Of a DNA stretch of 51,689 nt, positions 16,993-25,756 are shown one piece after another. The DNA is from DATBLQ01 sp036555325 (lineage in GTDB: Bacteria > Pseudomonadota > Alphaproteobacteria > Rhizobiales > Aestuariivirgaceae). The stretch is taken from NCBI GenBank assembly GCA_036555325.1, contig DATBLQ010000017.1:1-51689 (forward strand), given 5' to 3'. A model generated the notes under the pieces. It worked only from the letters and a program-made list of their open reading frames with translations. It did no database searches and was not told the origin of the DNA. How positions within the stretch are numbered: position 1 is the first letter of the stretch; every line of letters starts with the position of its first letter. The translations under genes were made by a program, and so were the position numbers.

Positions 16993-17595
16993 ATGAAAAA
17001 TTTTGCCTCGGTTGCAGTTGGCTTACTGCTGTCCACGAGCCTTTTGGCCTGCAGCGAAACGACCGTTTTGAACACCATGGGGATGGGAAAATCCGCTCCC
17101 GACGAAACCCAGGTCGTCACCAACCACACTCTTGCTACGCCTCCCGATCTGCGGCTTCCGCCACCTACATCCGGGCCGACGAGCGAAACCCAGGCGGCCC
17201 ATGCTCAGTCAGCTCCGGTGTCTGCAACTCCCCCTGATGCCTTTTCCGCGCCGGCAACTGGAAACGATACGCAAGTCGCTAGCACCGGGCAGAACGGCTA
17301 TGATACCGGCGAACAGCAGCTCGATACCTTCGGCGGTTCTACCAATCCGCCGGCCCCGGGTGCCCAGCCGCAGCCCATAGTCCAGTCGACTGCAAAAACC
17401 GACTTGTCCGGCGCAACGACCCGCGAGGATGCTTATAAGAAGTTTGGCATATCGAAAACCCGCCCCGATGGCACGGCAAAGACCCAAACCGAGCTCGACC
17501 GTGAGCTTCTGGAAGCGGTCCGCAATGAGAAGCGGAAGCAAAATCCGAGATATGGTACGGTCTTCAATATCGGCGAGCTTTTCAAGGGCGACTGA
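16993..17595 (+). CDS. DUF3035-family lipoprotein
   Basis: A 200-residue lipoprotein. A signal peptide ends in the lipobox LLAC with Cys20 as the lipidation site. The block PDETQVVTNHTLATPPDLRL at about 35-54 identifies the alphaproteobacterial DUF3035 family. The middle (60-135) is proline-, alanine- and glutamine-rich and probably disordered; the C-terminus (KKFGISKTRPDGTAKTQTEL and onward) is helical and charged. The family regularly lies between lspA and the M16 peptidases in this order, but its function is unknown. It would be anchored in the outer or inner membrane, facing the periplasm. Confidence 0.88.
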   Translation: MKNFASVAVGLLLSTSLLACSETTVLNTMGMGKSAPDETQVVTNHTLATPPDLRLPPPTSGPTSETQAAHAQSAPVSATPPDAFSAPATGNDTQVASTGQNGYDTGEQQLDTFGGSTNPPAPGAQPQPIVQSTAKTDLSGATTREDAYKKFGISKTRPDGTAKTQTELDRELLEAVRNEKRKQNPRYGTVFNIGELFKGD

Positions 17596-17610
17596 AGAGC
17601 CTAAGGCTCT
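17596..17610 (+). terminator. Weak hairpin after the DUF3035 gene
   Basis: AGAGCC and GGCTCT pair with a three-base loop directly after the stop codon. The following bases are A/T-rich but not a run of T, so if it terminates transcription it is weak. Confidence 0.25.
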
Positions 17611-17704
17611 CCTTAAAAAGAATTAAGTTTACCGCCGCTCACCCCTCAGCCATGCATGAGCAGCCGTCGTGCGGGCCGTTTGCTTTCGGTCAGGATCAAG
17701 AATC

Positions 17705-19090
17705 ATGAGTTCGAAGCCCATCCCTTTCAGTCTCCGCCTGCGATCGATTGCCTGCGGTAGTGCAATTCTGCTCGTCCTGCTCGTCTTATTGCAGCCTTTT
17801 CCCGCTCTTGCTCTCAACGTCGATGTCAAGAGCTTCACCTTGAAGAATGGGCTTCAGGTCGTCGTCATTCCCGATCACCGCGCGCCCGTCGTCACTCACA
17901 TGGTGTGGTATAAGGTTGGAGCCGCCGATGAGCCGAAAGGCGAGGCGGGCATCGCCCATTTCCTTGAGCACTTGCTGTTCAAAGGGACGCGGAAACATCC
18001 CCCCGGCGAATTTTCCCGCATCCTGCGCCGCAACGGCGCTGAGGAAAATGCGTTCACCACCCAAGACTACACTGGCTACTATCAGCGTATAGCGAAGGAT
18101 CGGCTGCCTCTTGTCATGGAGCTTGAAGCCGACCGCATGGAAAATCTCGTTCTGCGCCCCGAGGATGTCGCCACCGAACTTGCCGTCGTCCAGGAGGAAC
18201 GCCGCTCGCGCGTCGAAAATGAACCATCGAGCCTGCTCGTCGAACAGATGGACGCCGCGCTGTTCATCGCCCATCCCTATGGCAAGCCCGTCATAGGCTG
18301 GATGTCGGAGGTTATGAAGCTCAATCGCGATGATGCCATGGCCTTTTATCACGCTCACTACACTCCCTCCAACGCCATCGTCATTGTGGCGGGCGATGTA
18401 ACCGAGGAAGAGGTGCGGCCGCTTGCCGAGCAATACTACGGTGTTTTGCCCAACTCGTTCACTGCGCCGCCGCGCGTTCGCACCGAAGAACCCCAGCCAC
18501 TGGCCGCCCGCCGCATCAGCATGAGCGATCCGCGCATCGGCATCGATCTGCTGCAGCGCAGCTATCTGGTGTCGAGCTATAGCCGGTCGGAGAACAAGGA
18601 AGCCGCCGCCCTCGACATTCTCAGCGATATTCTTGGAGGAAGCGTATCCTCGCGTCTCTCCAAGGAGCTTGTCGTCAAACAGAAGCTTGCCCAGGAGGCC
18701 GGTGCTTTCTATTCGGGAGACGAAATGGACTACGGCCGTCTCGCCGTTTACGCAGCCGCGTCTCCGGGAAGCGATCTCGTTCGCATCGAAGAGGCCGTGG
18801 ATCGCGTCATCACCGATGTCACGGCCAAGGGCGTGACTGCCGACGAGCTTGCGCTCGCCAAGAAACGCCTGCGCTCCGAGATCGTTTATGGCGCCGATAG
18901 TCAAGCCAAGCTTGCGCGCCTGTTCGGCTCCGCCCTGGCGACCGGAAGCACCATCGAGGACGTGCTGAACTATGCCGACGTGCTCGACTCGGTGACGGCG
19001 GAGGGAGTAAAGGCGGTGGCTGCCAAATACCTGCGCCCCGAGCGTTCCGTCACCGGCACCCTTACCCCGCCGAGGCCCGCCGCCAATTGA
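17705..19090 (+). CDS. M16-family zinc metallopeptidase (active-type subunit)
   Basis: A 461-residue M16 peptidase related to mitochondrial processing peptidase and pitrilysin. A hydrophobic N-terminus (about 10-36) is a signal peptide, so it acts in the periplasm. The inverted zinc motif HFLEH is at 85-89, with a distal glutamate in the VVQEERRSR segment (164-165) as expected. The start at 17705 is preferred to the upstream frame because the signal peptide then has a normal layout. It is followed 22 bases later by a second M16 gene without the zinc motif. Together they probably form a heterodimer like the alpha/beta processing peptidases. The substrate is unknown. Confidence 0.9.
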   Translation: MSSKPIPFSLRLRSIACGSAILLVLLVLLQPFPALALNVDVKSFTLKNGLQVVVIPDHRAPVVTHMVWYKVGAADEPKGEAGIAHFLEHLLFKGTRKHPPGEFSRILRRNGAEENAFTTQDYTGYYQRIAKDRLPLVMELEADRMENLVLRPEDVATELAVVQEERRSRVENEPSSLLVEQMDAALFIAHPYGKPVIGWMSEVMKLNRDDAMAFYHAHYTPSNAIVIVAGDVTEEEVRPLAEQYYGVLPNSFTAPPRVRTEEPQPLAARRISMSDPRIGIDLLQRSYLVSSYSRSENKEAAALDILSDILGGSVSSRLSKELVVKQKLAQEAGAFYSGDEMDYGRLAVYAAASPGSDLVRIEEAVDRVITDVTAKGVTADELALAKKRLRSEIVYGADSQAKLARLFGSALATGSTIEDVLNYADVLDSVTAEGVKAVAAKYLRPERSVTGTLTPPRPAAN

Positions 19091-19112
19091 AGGGCGGTAA
19101 AGAGAGAGATAA

Positions 19113-20438
19113 ATGTTGCCATATCTTTCATCGCTACGATTGATGCTTGCCGCGTTGGCGTTTGGTTTTCTGGCCTCGACGGCGCAGGCTTTCCAGATTC
19201 AAGAAGTCAAGAGCCCAGGCGGCATCACCGCCTGGCTGGTCGAGGAACACGCCATTCCGCTCATCGCCATGAGCTACTCCTTTGGCGAAGGTGCCGCGGG
19301 CGAACCGCCGGAGAAGCCTGGGCTCACTTATTTTCTCTCCGGCATGCTCGACGAAGGGGCAGGGACCCTTGATGCCGACGCCTTTCGCAAGCGCCGAGAC
19401 GAGCTGTCTGCCCGTATCAGCTTTGAAACCTCGGCCGACAATTTCGGCGGATCGTTCCAAACACTCACCGAAAGCCGCGACGCATCCTTCGACCTGCTGC
19501 GTCTGGCCCTTGCCGAACCTCGTTTCGATGCCGAGCCGCTTGAACGTGTCCGCAATCAGATCCTTTTGGGCTTAAGGGATGACCAGGAGGACCCCGAGCA
19601 GATCGCCTTCGACGATTGGCGCAAGCGTATTTTCGGCGGTCATCCCTATAGCCGCAACTCCCATGGCACCGAGGCGGGCATCAAGGCCGTCAGCGTTGAT
19701 GATTTGCGCAAGCAAAAGGCCGAACTGTTCACCCGCGACAAGCTGCTCGTAGTAGCAGTCGGCGACATCGATGCCGCCACGCTCGGCCGCCTGCTTGACG
19801 AAACATTCGGCGGGTTGCCGGCCACCGGTCCCACCGTCGATGTGCCGGACGCGGTCTTGACCAAGGGCCCGAGCCTGACGATCATCGATCGCGATATTCC
19901 CCAGAGTGTCATTCAGTTTGGCCAGGCGGGAATCCTGCGCAAGGATCCCGATTTCATCGCCGCCTATGTCATGAACGACATCCTGGGCGGTTCGGGCTTC
20001 GGCTCGCGCTTGACCGATGAGATACGCGAGAAGCGCGGTCTGACCTATTCGGTCTACACCGAGCTCTATCCCCTCTATCATGGAGCGGCGATGTTTGGTG
20101 GTGCCGCCACTCGCAACGATCGCGCTCGCGAAACGATCGAGCTGATCAAGAGCGAGCTGAAGCGCTTTGCAACCGACGGACCAACACCCGCCGAGCTCGA
20201 TGATGCCAGGACCTACCTCACGGGTTCCTACGCGCTCCGCTTCGACACCAGCACCAAGATTGCCGATCAGCTTCTCGGCATCCGCCAGCAGGATTTGGGC
20301 ATCGACTATGTGGATAAGCGCAACGGACTTATTGAAGCGGTGTCCCTTGACGATGTAAAGCGCGTGGCCAAACGGCTGATCGACGCCGATGCTCTCATAT
20401 TCACTGTGGTCGGCAAGCCCGAGGGTCTCAAGCCATAG
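19113..20438 (+). CDS. M16-family peptidase homologue lacking the zinc site
   Basis: A 441-residue M16 protein with a signal peptide (1-26, ending AQA). At the place where its neighbour has HFLEH it reads GLTYFLSGMLDEGA, so zinc ligands are missing and it cannot be catalytic by itself. The C-terminal M16 lobe with LTDEIREKRGLTYSVYTELY is well kept. Family knowledge predicts a non-catalytic partner that completes the substrate chamber of the active subunit encoded directly upstream. Both genes lie between the DUF3035 lipoprotein and mutL, a common order in Rhizobiales. Confidence 0.9.
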   Translation: MLPYLSSLRLMLAALAFGFLASTAQAFQIQEVKSPGGITAWLVEEHAIPLIAMSYSFGEGAAGEPPEKPGLTYFLSGMLDEGAGTLDADAFRKRRDELSARISFETSADNFGGSFQTLTESRDASFDLLRLALAEPRFDAEPLERVRNQILLGLRDDQEDPEQIAFDDWRKRIFGGHPYSRNSHGTEAGIKAVSVDDLRKQKAELFTRDKLLVVAVGDIDAATLGRLLDETFGGLPATGPTVDVPDAVLTKGPSLTIIDRDIPQSVIQFGQAGILRKDPDFIAAYVMNDILGGSGFGSRLTDEIREKRGLTYSVYTELYPLYHGAAMFGGAATRNDRARETIELIKSELKRFATDGPTPAELDDARTYLTGSYALRFDTSTKIADQLLGIRQQDLGIDYVDKRNGLIEAVSLDDVKRVAKRLIDADALIFTVVGKPEGLKP

Positions 20439-20523
20439 TTGAATCCCGGACACCGCGGCCTTGAGCCTCCGTCGATCACGCCGCTAGGGTAGGGCATTGG
20501 CCTAAGCGAGGCAGGCAGGTTCG

Positions 20524-22254
20524 ATGCGCATCAGGCGACTTCCCGAGGGCACCATAAACCGGATAGCTGCCGGCGAAGTCATCGAGAGGCCGTCGAGCAT
20601 CGTCAAGGAGCTGGTGGAGAATTCCATCGATGCCGAGGCCACCCGCATCGAGGTCATCTTCCGGGATGGCGGGCGGAGTTTCATTCGTGTTGGCGACAAC
20701 GGCTTCGGCATGTCGAGCGACGATTTGACGCTAGCCGTTGAGCGTCACGCCACCTCCAAGCTGGCCGACGACAACCTCATCCGAATAAAGACCCTGGGCT
20801 TCCGTGGCGAAGCGCTTCCCTCGATTGGCGCCGTTGCGCGTCTCTCGATCCTCACGCGCGCACGCGGATCATCGCTTGCCCATGTGATCGAGGTCGAAGG
20901 CGGTGCGGCATCCGCCGTGCGCCCCGCTGCGTTGGCCGAGGGCACCGCGGTCGAAGTCTGCGATTTGTTCTTTGCCGTGCCGGCTCGTTTGAAGTTTCTC
21001 CGCTCCGAGCGTGCCGAGACCGCGGAGGCTCTTGACGTGGTCCGCCGTCTGGCCATCGCCCATCCTTCGATTGCCTTCAGATTTGTCACCGCCGATCGTC
21101 AGCTGCTCGACTTGGCATCCCTCGCTCCTGACGAGCTTGGGCTTCAACAGAGACTGTCGGGGTTGATCGGCAAGGACTTCCAGGCGAATTCAGTGCCGTT
21201 TTCAGTATCGCAGGAAGGCTTTCTGGTGAACGGCTATGCCGCTCTTCCAACCTATCACCGCGCCCAGTCGAACATGCAGTTCGTCATCGTCAATGGCAGG
21301 CCGGTGCGCGATCGTCTGTTGATGGGCGCCATCCGCGCCGCCTATGCCGACGTGCTGCCCAGCGGGCGTTTTCCCGTCATCGCGCTGTTCATCAATTGCG
21401 ATTCGGAGCAAGTCGATGTCAATGTCCATCCGGCGAAGATGGAAGTGCGCTTTCGCGATCTGGCACTTCTTCGCGCGTTGATCGTGAGAAGCCTCAAGGA
21501 TGTTCTGTCGCTTGCAGGCCGCTCCACCTCCTCAACCGTGAGCCAGCGCGCTGTCCAGCTGGCGAGCCCTTACTATCGCCATCAGCGTGCCATGGCGTTC
21601 GAGAGCGAGCGCCCATGGGAAGTCGGTGGCTTCGCCGAGGACTCTGCTCCTCCGCTTGCGCCAGATTTGGCTGCGGCTCCACTGGGTCACGCGCGCGGGC
21701 AAATCCATGATGCGTATATTCTGTCTGAAACGGCCGACGGTATCGTCATCGTCGACCAGCATGCAGCACACGAACGCATCGTGTATGAAACGATGAAACG
21801 GCAGCTCGCCTCCTCGCGCATCGCCACCCAGCCCCTGTTGATCCCCGCCGTCATCGATGTTGACCCGGTGTCCGCTCAGCGCCTTGCAGCCGAAGCGGAG
21901 CTGCTTAACCGGCTCGGATTGTCGATCGAGCCCTTTGGCGAAAGCGCGGTGATCGTGCGTGAAGTGCCGGCGCCGCTCAGCCATGGCAGCATTGCCGACT
22001 TGGTGCGCGATCTCGCCGACAATCTCGAAAATGCACCCGCCGGCGAGACTCTCGAGGACAGGATGAACCGGCTGCTTGCTGGCCTGGCGTGCCATCACTC
22101 GGTGCGGTCGGGCCGCCATCTCAGGCTTGAGGAAATGAATGCATTGCTGCGTGACATGGAGCAAACCTTGAACTCCGGCCAGTGCAATCATGGTCGTCCC
22201 ACGCACGTCGAGCTGAAGCTCAAGGATATCGAACGCCTGTTCGGCCGCAGGTAG
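20524..22254 (+). CDS. mutL: DNA mismatch repair protein MutL
   Basis: A 576-residue MutL. The N-terminal GHKL ATPase motifs are present: ELVENSIDAEA with the catalytic Glu and Asn, DNGFGM, and the TLGFRGEALPSIG lid. After a variable linker (about 340-395), the C-terminal dimerisation domain carries DQHAAHERIVYE at 411-422. This matches the DQHA(x)2E(x)4E motif of endonuclease-competent MutL, supported by CNHGRP near the end. The protein would therefore nick the strand itself rather than rely on MutH. It ends just before a cyclase remnant that marks the edge of an accessory stretch. Confidence 0.95.
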   Translation: MRIRRLPEGTINRIAAGEVIERPSSIVKELVENSIDAEATRIEVIFRDGGRSFIRVGDNGFGMSSDDLTLAVERHATSKLADDNLIRIKTLGFRGEALPSIGAVARLSILTRARGSSLAHVIEVEGGAASAVRPAALAEGTAVEVCDLFFAVPARLKFLRSERAETAEALDVVRRLAIAHPSIAFRFVTADRQLLDLASLAPDELGLQQRLSGLIGKDFQANSVPFSVSQEGFLVNGYAALPTYHRAQSNMQFVIVNGRPVRDRLLMGAIRAAYADVLPSGRFPVIALFINCDSEQVDVNVHPAKMEVRFRDLALLRALIVRSLKDVLSLAGRSTSSTVSQRAVQLASPYYRHQRAMAFESERPWEVGGFAEDSAPPLAPDLAAAPLGHARGQIHDAYILSETADGIVIVDQHAAHERIVYETMKRQLASSRIATQPLLIPAVIDVDPVSAQRLAAEAELLNRLGLSIEPFGESAVIVREVPAPLSHGSIADLVRDLADNLENAPAGETLEDRMNRLLAGLACHHSVRSGRHLRLEEMNALLRDMEQTLNSGQCNHGRPTHVELKLKDIERLFGRR

Positions 22255-22265
22255 ACCTCGGAATC

Positions 22266-22530
22266 GGACTTTACCTTGATACCGGTAACGCGCTCCAAGC
22301 TTTTGGCCCACCTCCCTCATGTCGATGGCTTGACCCATAAATGCGAAGGATGAATTTCGGGCAATCACGAATAGGCCCCGGAATCGGCTCAGCTCGGTGA
22401 TGTCGGTGCCCTCGCTGACGAGATCGCCGAGGTTAATCCCGATACGCAGGACAATGCCGCGCTGAACTTGCAGCCCATTGTTCGCATTGGCCATGGCCTG
22501 CTGTAGTTTCAGCGCACAGGCAACAGCGCC
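22266..22530 (-). pseudogene. Remnant of a class III adenylate cyclase
   Basis: On the minus strand, GAVACALKLQQAMANANNG then LRIGINLGDLVSEG is the middle of a class III cyclase domain. It continues without a gap or frame change into ITELSRFRGLFVIARNSSF and AIDMREVGQKLGARY, which belong to the TolB-like region some 120 residues further on in intact homologues such as the gene at 8452. Both termini are lost. It is thus an in-frame internal deletion product of a once longer gene, now nonfunctional. The 170 bases between it and acdS show no gene. Confidence 0.75.
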
Positions 22531-22704
22531 CTCTCTCTCCTCTACGCAGCAAAATAGACCTTAAAAAGCGCAAATGCTACGATACTCCAGTGCGATGACA
22601 TTTCCGGAGTTGGCAGATCCCGAAAGTGTCAGCCGCCGCCATTCATGACCGCTTTCGACAGTAGTGCAAACATCGCATCGCCGAGAGGGTAGTGGACGAT
22701 CCCA

Positions 22705-23718
22705 ATGCTAGAGAAGTTTGCACGCTATCCGCTCACCTTTGGTCCGACGCCAATTGAGCGCCTAAGTCGGCTGTCGAACCACCTCGGCGGCAAGGTCGAA
22801 ATCTACGCAAAACGCGAGGACTGCAACTCAGGCCTAGCGTTTGGTGGGAACAAGATCCGAAAACTCGAATACATCGTGCCCGACGCCATTGCATCGAATG
22901 CCGACACCCTTGTCACCATAGGCGGCGTACAATCCAATCATACCCGCCAGGTCGCTGCGGTAGCGGCTAAAATTGGCATGAAATGCCGGTTGGTTCAGGA
23001 AAGCTGGGTTCCTTTTGAAGATGCCGTATATGACCGCGTCGGTAACATTTTGATGAGTCGTGTCATGGGGGCCCAGATCGATCTGGTCAATGAGGGCTTT
23101 GATATTGGCATCCGCGAGAGCTGGAAGCGGGCACTTGAGGACGTCAAAGCGCATGGCGGAAAACCATACGCGATCCCAGCGGGCGCCTCGGTTCATAAGT
23201 ATGGTGGCCTGGGATACGTTGGATTTGCCGAGGAGGTGCGCACACAAGAGGCTGAGCTTGGCCTAAAGTTCGATTACATCGTCGTTTGCAGCGTAACTGG
23301 TTCGACCCACGCCGGCATGGTGGTAGGTTTCGCAGCGGATGGGCGGGCCCGCCGGGTAATTGGCATCGACGCGTCCGGGACGCCGCAGCAGACCCGAGCT
23401 CAGGTCCTCGACATCGCGCAACAGACTTCCCAGCTCATTAAACTGGGCCAGGAAATCACAACAGACGACGTCATTCTTTTAGAGGACTATGCTTATCCCG
23501 CATATGGCATCCCTTCCGCCGAAACCAACGATGCCATACGACTGGCCGCACGTCTCGAAGGCATGATGACGGATCCAGTCTATGAAGGAAAATCCATGCA
23601 GGGTCTGATCGATCTTGTCCGCAAGGACTTCTTTCCCCCGAGCTCGAAGATCCTCTACGCACATCTAGGGGGTGTTCCCGCAATCAATGCTTACAGCTAC
23701 ATCTACCGAAATGGTTGA
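22705..23718 (+). CDS. acdS: 1-aminocyclopropane-1-carboxylate deaminase
   Basis: A 337-residue PLP enzyme of the tryptophan-synthase-beta fold that splits ACC, the ethylene precursor of plants, into 2-oxobutyrate and ammonia. The PLP lysine is Lys50 in GGNKIRKLEY. The residues that distinguish ACC deaminase from D-cysteine desulfhydrase are present: a glutamate in VYEGKSM (Glu294) and a leucine in AHLGG (Leu321), equivalent to Glu295 and Leu322 of the Pseudomonas enzyme as I remember it. Length matches the family. The usual AcdR/Lrp-type regulator is not beside it. It sits alone between a cyclase remnant and an AhpD-like gene, which fits acquisition by transfer. Confidence 0.88.
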   Translation: MLEKFARYPLTFGPTPIERLSRLSNHLGGKVEIYAKREDCNSGLAFGGNKIRKLEYIVPDAIASNADTLVTIGGVQSNHTRQVAAVAAKIGMKCRLVQESWVPFEDAVYDRVGNILMSRVMGAQIDLVNEGFDIGIRESWKRALEDVKAHGGKPYAIPAGASVHKYGGLGYVGFAEEVRTQEAELGLKFDYIVVCSVTGSTHAGMVVGFAADGRARRVIGIDASGTPQQTRAQVLDIAQQTSQLIKLGQEITTDDVILLEDYAYPAYGIPSAETNDAIRLAARLEGMMTDPVYEGKSMQGLIDLVRKDFFPPSSKILYAHLGGVPAINAYSYIYRNG

Positions 23719-23875
23719 CAGTTCGAGTATCGCTCGAAGTCCGCAGACCGAACGTGAACTCGATGAGCTAAGACAAATGGGATTTCCAGAGATATAGAGA
23801 ATGCAGTCTTTCACTTCTGATGCGGCAGCTTCACCGTTAGAGCCGATTCTAGTAAGGCTTGATGCCAGCTTTTTC

Positions 23876-24466
23876 CTATTGGCCCTCGATGGAGCGGCCA
23901 ATCGCCAGTCGGGCCCTCAACCTCGGTTCGATATCATTGTAGGTGGTATCGGGCTGGACGCCCAAGGCATCTAAAGTCTTGCTAAAAAAGCATCTAACGG
24001 CGGCGGCTGATACGACATCAAAAATTTCGGCGTCGGAGAGTCCGCGCCTCCTTAGAGTCTCGACATCACTGGCCGTGATCGAGCTCGCGTCTCGCGCCAC
24101 TTTGGCAGCGAACTGCATTATGGCCTTTTCTGTGTCGTTCAAGGGAGCGCTTTCGGCCGCTTCCAAGATGGCCTCTAACTGCTGATGGCTAAAGTGATCT
24201 CGCAAAAGAACGGAGCCATGCGCCAACATGCAGTAGGAACTGCGCAGTTCCTTGGCTGCAGCAATCGTCACTAGTTCATATCGCCGGCCGTCCATGTTCT
24301 TTTTGATGCTGCCGAGGAGCGTGCTCCAAGCGTTCATTACCTCAGGTCGATGCGAAAAGGCTTTCACCATATTGGGGATATGGCCGTTCTCGTCCTTGGA
24401 GCGGCGGTACATGTTTAGCGTTTCACCTTCCGCTAGCTCCTCTGGAACACTGCGAATAAAGGACAT
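23876..24466 (-). CDS. AhpD-like carboxymuconolactone decarboxylase-family protein
   Basis: A 196-residue all-helical protein of the peroxidase-related AhpD/CMD family. The core motif SSYCMLAHGS carries Cys79 and His83, a Cys-x3-His form of the AhpD active site. The C-terminal half repeats helices expected for the fold. Such proteins reduce peroxides or act as alkylhydroperoxidase partners, but most are uncharacterised. The ATG at 24466 is chosen because GGAGAG stands six bases upstream; a TTG seven codons earlier is weaker. It faces acdS tail to tail with about 150 non-coding bases between. Confidence 0.82.
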   Translation of the reverse strand: MSFIRSVPEELAEGETLNMYRRSKDENGHIPNMVKAFSHRPEVMNAWSTLLGSIKKNMDGRRYELVTIAAAKELRSSYCMLAHGSVLLRDHFSHQQLEAILEAAESAPLNDTEKAIMQFAAKVARDASSITASDVETLRRRGLSDAEIFDVVSAAAVRCFFSKTLDALGVQPDTTYNDIEPRLRARLAIGRSIEGQ

Positions 24467-24623
24467 GTGACTCTCCGATAATTTCAACCCGGTGCAACAA
24501 AGATGCCTGCGTTACTGCGGTGACGATAGTGGCGACTTCTGAAAAGTGCCAACAGTGGGCATTCAGTGGACGTTCGTTTGCTGCACAAATTTGGGCGATA
24601 ACCTGCCGGCGAGAATCATGTTT

Positions 24624-24920
24624 TCAGTCAGGTAGGCCAAGGCGGCGAAAGTCCTGCAAAACCGCTGCAATCAGCTTTTGCCGACGCGGATCCGCTGCAG
24701 CAGGCGTTGCTGCGAAAAGTCCGAGGAGATAACGAGCTTTCTCGGCTGCTTCCAGCCAGGTGTCGGCGGGAGCGGCCAGTAAATTTGCTTCAAGTTCTTG
24801 CTGGCGTGAGTGCAAAGCAGCTGCGTCGGCGGCCACCTCTGCCAGGAGACGACGGAGTTCGGTAGCCTTTTGTGCCACCAATCCGCGATGCTGGTCGAGC
24901 TCTATAGGATTGTCCGCCAT
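24624..24920 (-). CDS. Small helical protein downstream of rpsU, unknown function
   Basis: A 98-residue, probably all-helical protein (MADNPIELDQHRGLVAQKAT, then a glutamate/alanine-rich coil to residue 55, then a second helical part ending DFRRLGLPD). It has no signal peptide or membrane segment. The ATG at 24920 lies five bases after the rpsU stop, so the two are translated in sequence. I do not recognise the family. Its partner may be a ribosome-related protein merely by position; nothing in the sequence proves it. Confidence 0.65.
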   Translation of the reverse strand: MADNPIELDQHRGLVAQKATELRRLLAEVAADAAALHSRQQELEANLLAAPADTWLEAAEKARYLLGLFAATPAAADPRRQKLIAAVLQDFRRLGLPD

Positions 24921-24925
24921 GGTGG

Positions 24926-25180
24926 TCAACCAACAGTACGGCGTAGGCGCGGTCCCGGTTTTGTCTTTGTCATTGGTATGAGTCCTTCGCGCTGCGCTTT
25001 CTTGCGCGCGAGCTTTCTGATGCGCCTTATTGCATCCGCCTTCTCGCGAATGCGGCGCTGTGAGGGTTTTTCGTAACTTCTGCGCTGCCTGAGTTCGCGA
25101 AAAAGGCCCTCACGCTGCATCTTCCTCTTAAGAATCCTAAGGGCCTGATCGACGTTATTGTCCCTGACCAAAACCCGCAT
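24926..25180 (-). CDS. rpsU: Small ribosomal subunit protein bS21
   Basis: An 84-residue bS21, basic throughout, starting MRVLVRDNNVDQALRILKRK and containing FRELRQRRSYEKPSQRR, the conserved core. It binds the 30S platform near the anti-Shine-Dalgarno helix and aids initiation. The alphaproteobacterial C-terminal extension is present. Here it is embedded in a cluster of small accessory genes with a cold-shock gene just upstream on the same strand, rather than in a housekeeping context, so it may be a second, condition-specific copy; that would need the rest of the genome. It overlaps the upstream 74-residue gene by 26 bases. Confidence 0.93.
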   Translation of the reverse strand: MRVLVRDNNVDQALRILKRKMQREGLFRELRQRRSYEKPSQRRIREKADAIRRIRKLARKKAQREGLIPMTKTKPGPRLRRTVG

Positions 25181-25379
25181 CTGGTGACCTCAATTGTGTT
25201 TGTGGTCTGATGATTGAAAAGCCGCTGCGTCGAATTTCGGTTGCAACAATCTGCGGAACACTGAGCTGGCGCGCAGCCAAGCGCCATCTGTTTTTTGGAA
25301 CTTGATTAGGCAGCTGAACTCCACGCGGAATAATCAGTCGAAGTTCAGGCCGTGCGACGTGTCGATATACATCATACAT
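25155..25379 (-). CDS. Small hypothetical protein overlapping rpsU
   Basis: A 74-residue protein starting MYDVYRHVARPELRLIIPRG, with alternating hydrophobic stretches that suggest a small beta-rich domain (LRLIIPRGVQLP, SGFSIIRPQTQ). The ATG has GGAAA some distance upstream. I remember similar short proteins of the pattern MYDIYRH...LRLVVP in rhizobia, without known function. The last 26 bases overlap rpsU in another frame. The overlap and the position between a cold-shock gene and rpsU suggest a shared transcript. Coding status is likely but not certain. Confidence 0.55.
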   Translation of the reverse strand: MYDVYRHVARPELRLIIPRGVQLPNQVPKNRWRLAARQLSVPQIVATEIRRSGFSIIRPQTQLRSPDAGFGQGQ

Positions 25380-25454
25380 TTTTGTGTGTTTCCAAACTGG
25401 CGGAGCACAACCAAATCTGCCGCCGGTATGTCGGCCGGTTCAGTTGACTCGAAG

Positions 25455-25667
25455 TTAGCCTGTAACTTCCAGGCGATCCGCCGATGATTTGCCGGTGCGG
25501 CGATCAGCGACGACCTCGTAGGAAACCTTCTGACCCTCATTCAATCCGCCAAGGCCTGCACGTTCGACAGCGCTGATGTGGACAAAAACGTCCGGACCAC
25601 CAGATTGGGGCTGAATAAAACCAAACCCTTTGCGCGGGTCGAACCATTTTACAGTACCTGTTTGCAT
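25455..25667 (-). CDS. cspA: CspA-family cold-shock protein
   Basis: A 70-residue single cold-shock domain. The nucleic-acid-binding motifs RNP1 (KGFGFIQP, 13-20) and RNP2 (VFVHI, 27-31) are intact, and the MQTGTVKWFD start is typical. It binds single-stranded RNA or DNA and melts mRNA structure. The ATG at 25667 is preceded by GAAAGGAAAG; the frame continues upstream but only as leader. Rhizobia have several paralogues, so the symbol marks the family rather than a strict orthologue. It lies upstream of rpsU on the same strand, and both affect translation under stress. Confidence 0.93.
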   Translation of the reverse strand: MQTGTVKWFDPRKGFGFIQPQSGGPDVFVHISAVERAGLGGLNEGQKVSYEVVADRRTGKSSADRLEVTG

Positions 25668-25756
25668 CTTCTTTCCTTTCAAAAAATGATATGAATGCGC
25701 GGACAGCACGCGTGTGCAGTCGCACATATCGACGTTCTGGTTGTGAGAGGAAAGGC

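Noticed and set aside
23711..23797. 28-codon frame after acdS (ends ERELDELRQMGFPEI)
   Set aside because: Protein-like but too short, overlaps the acdS end, and has no ribosome site of its own.
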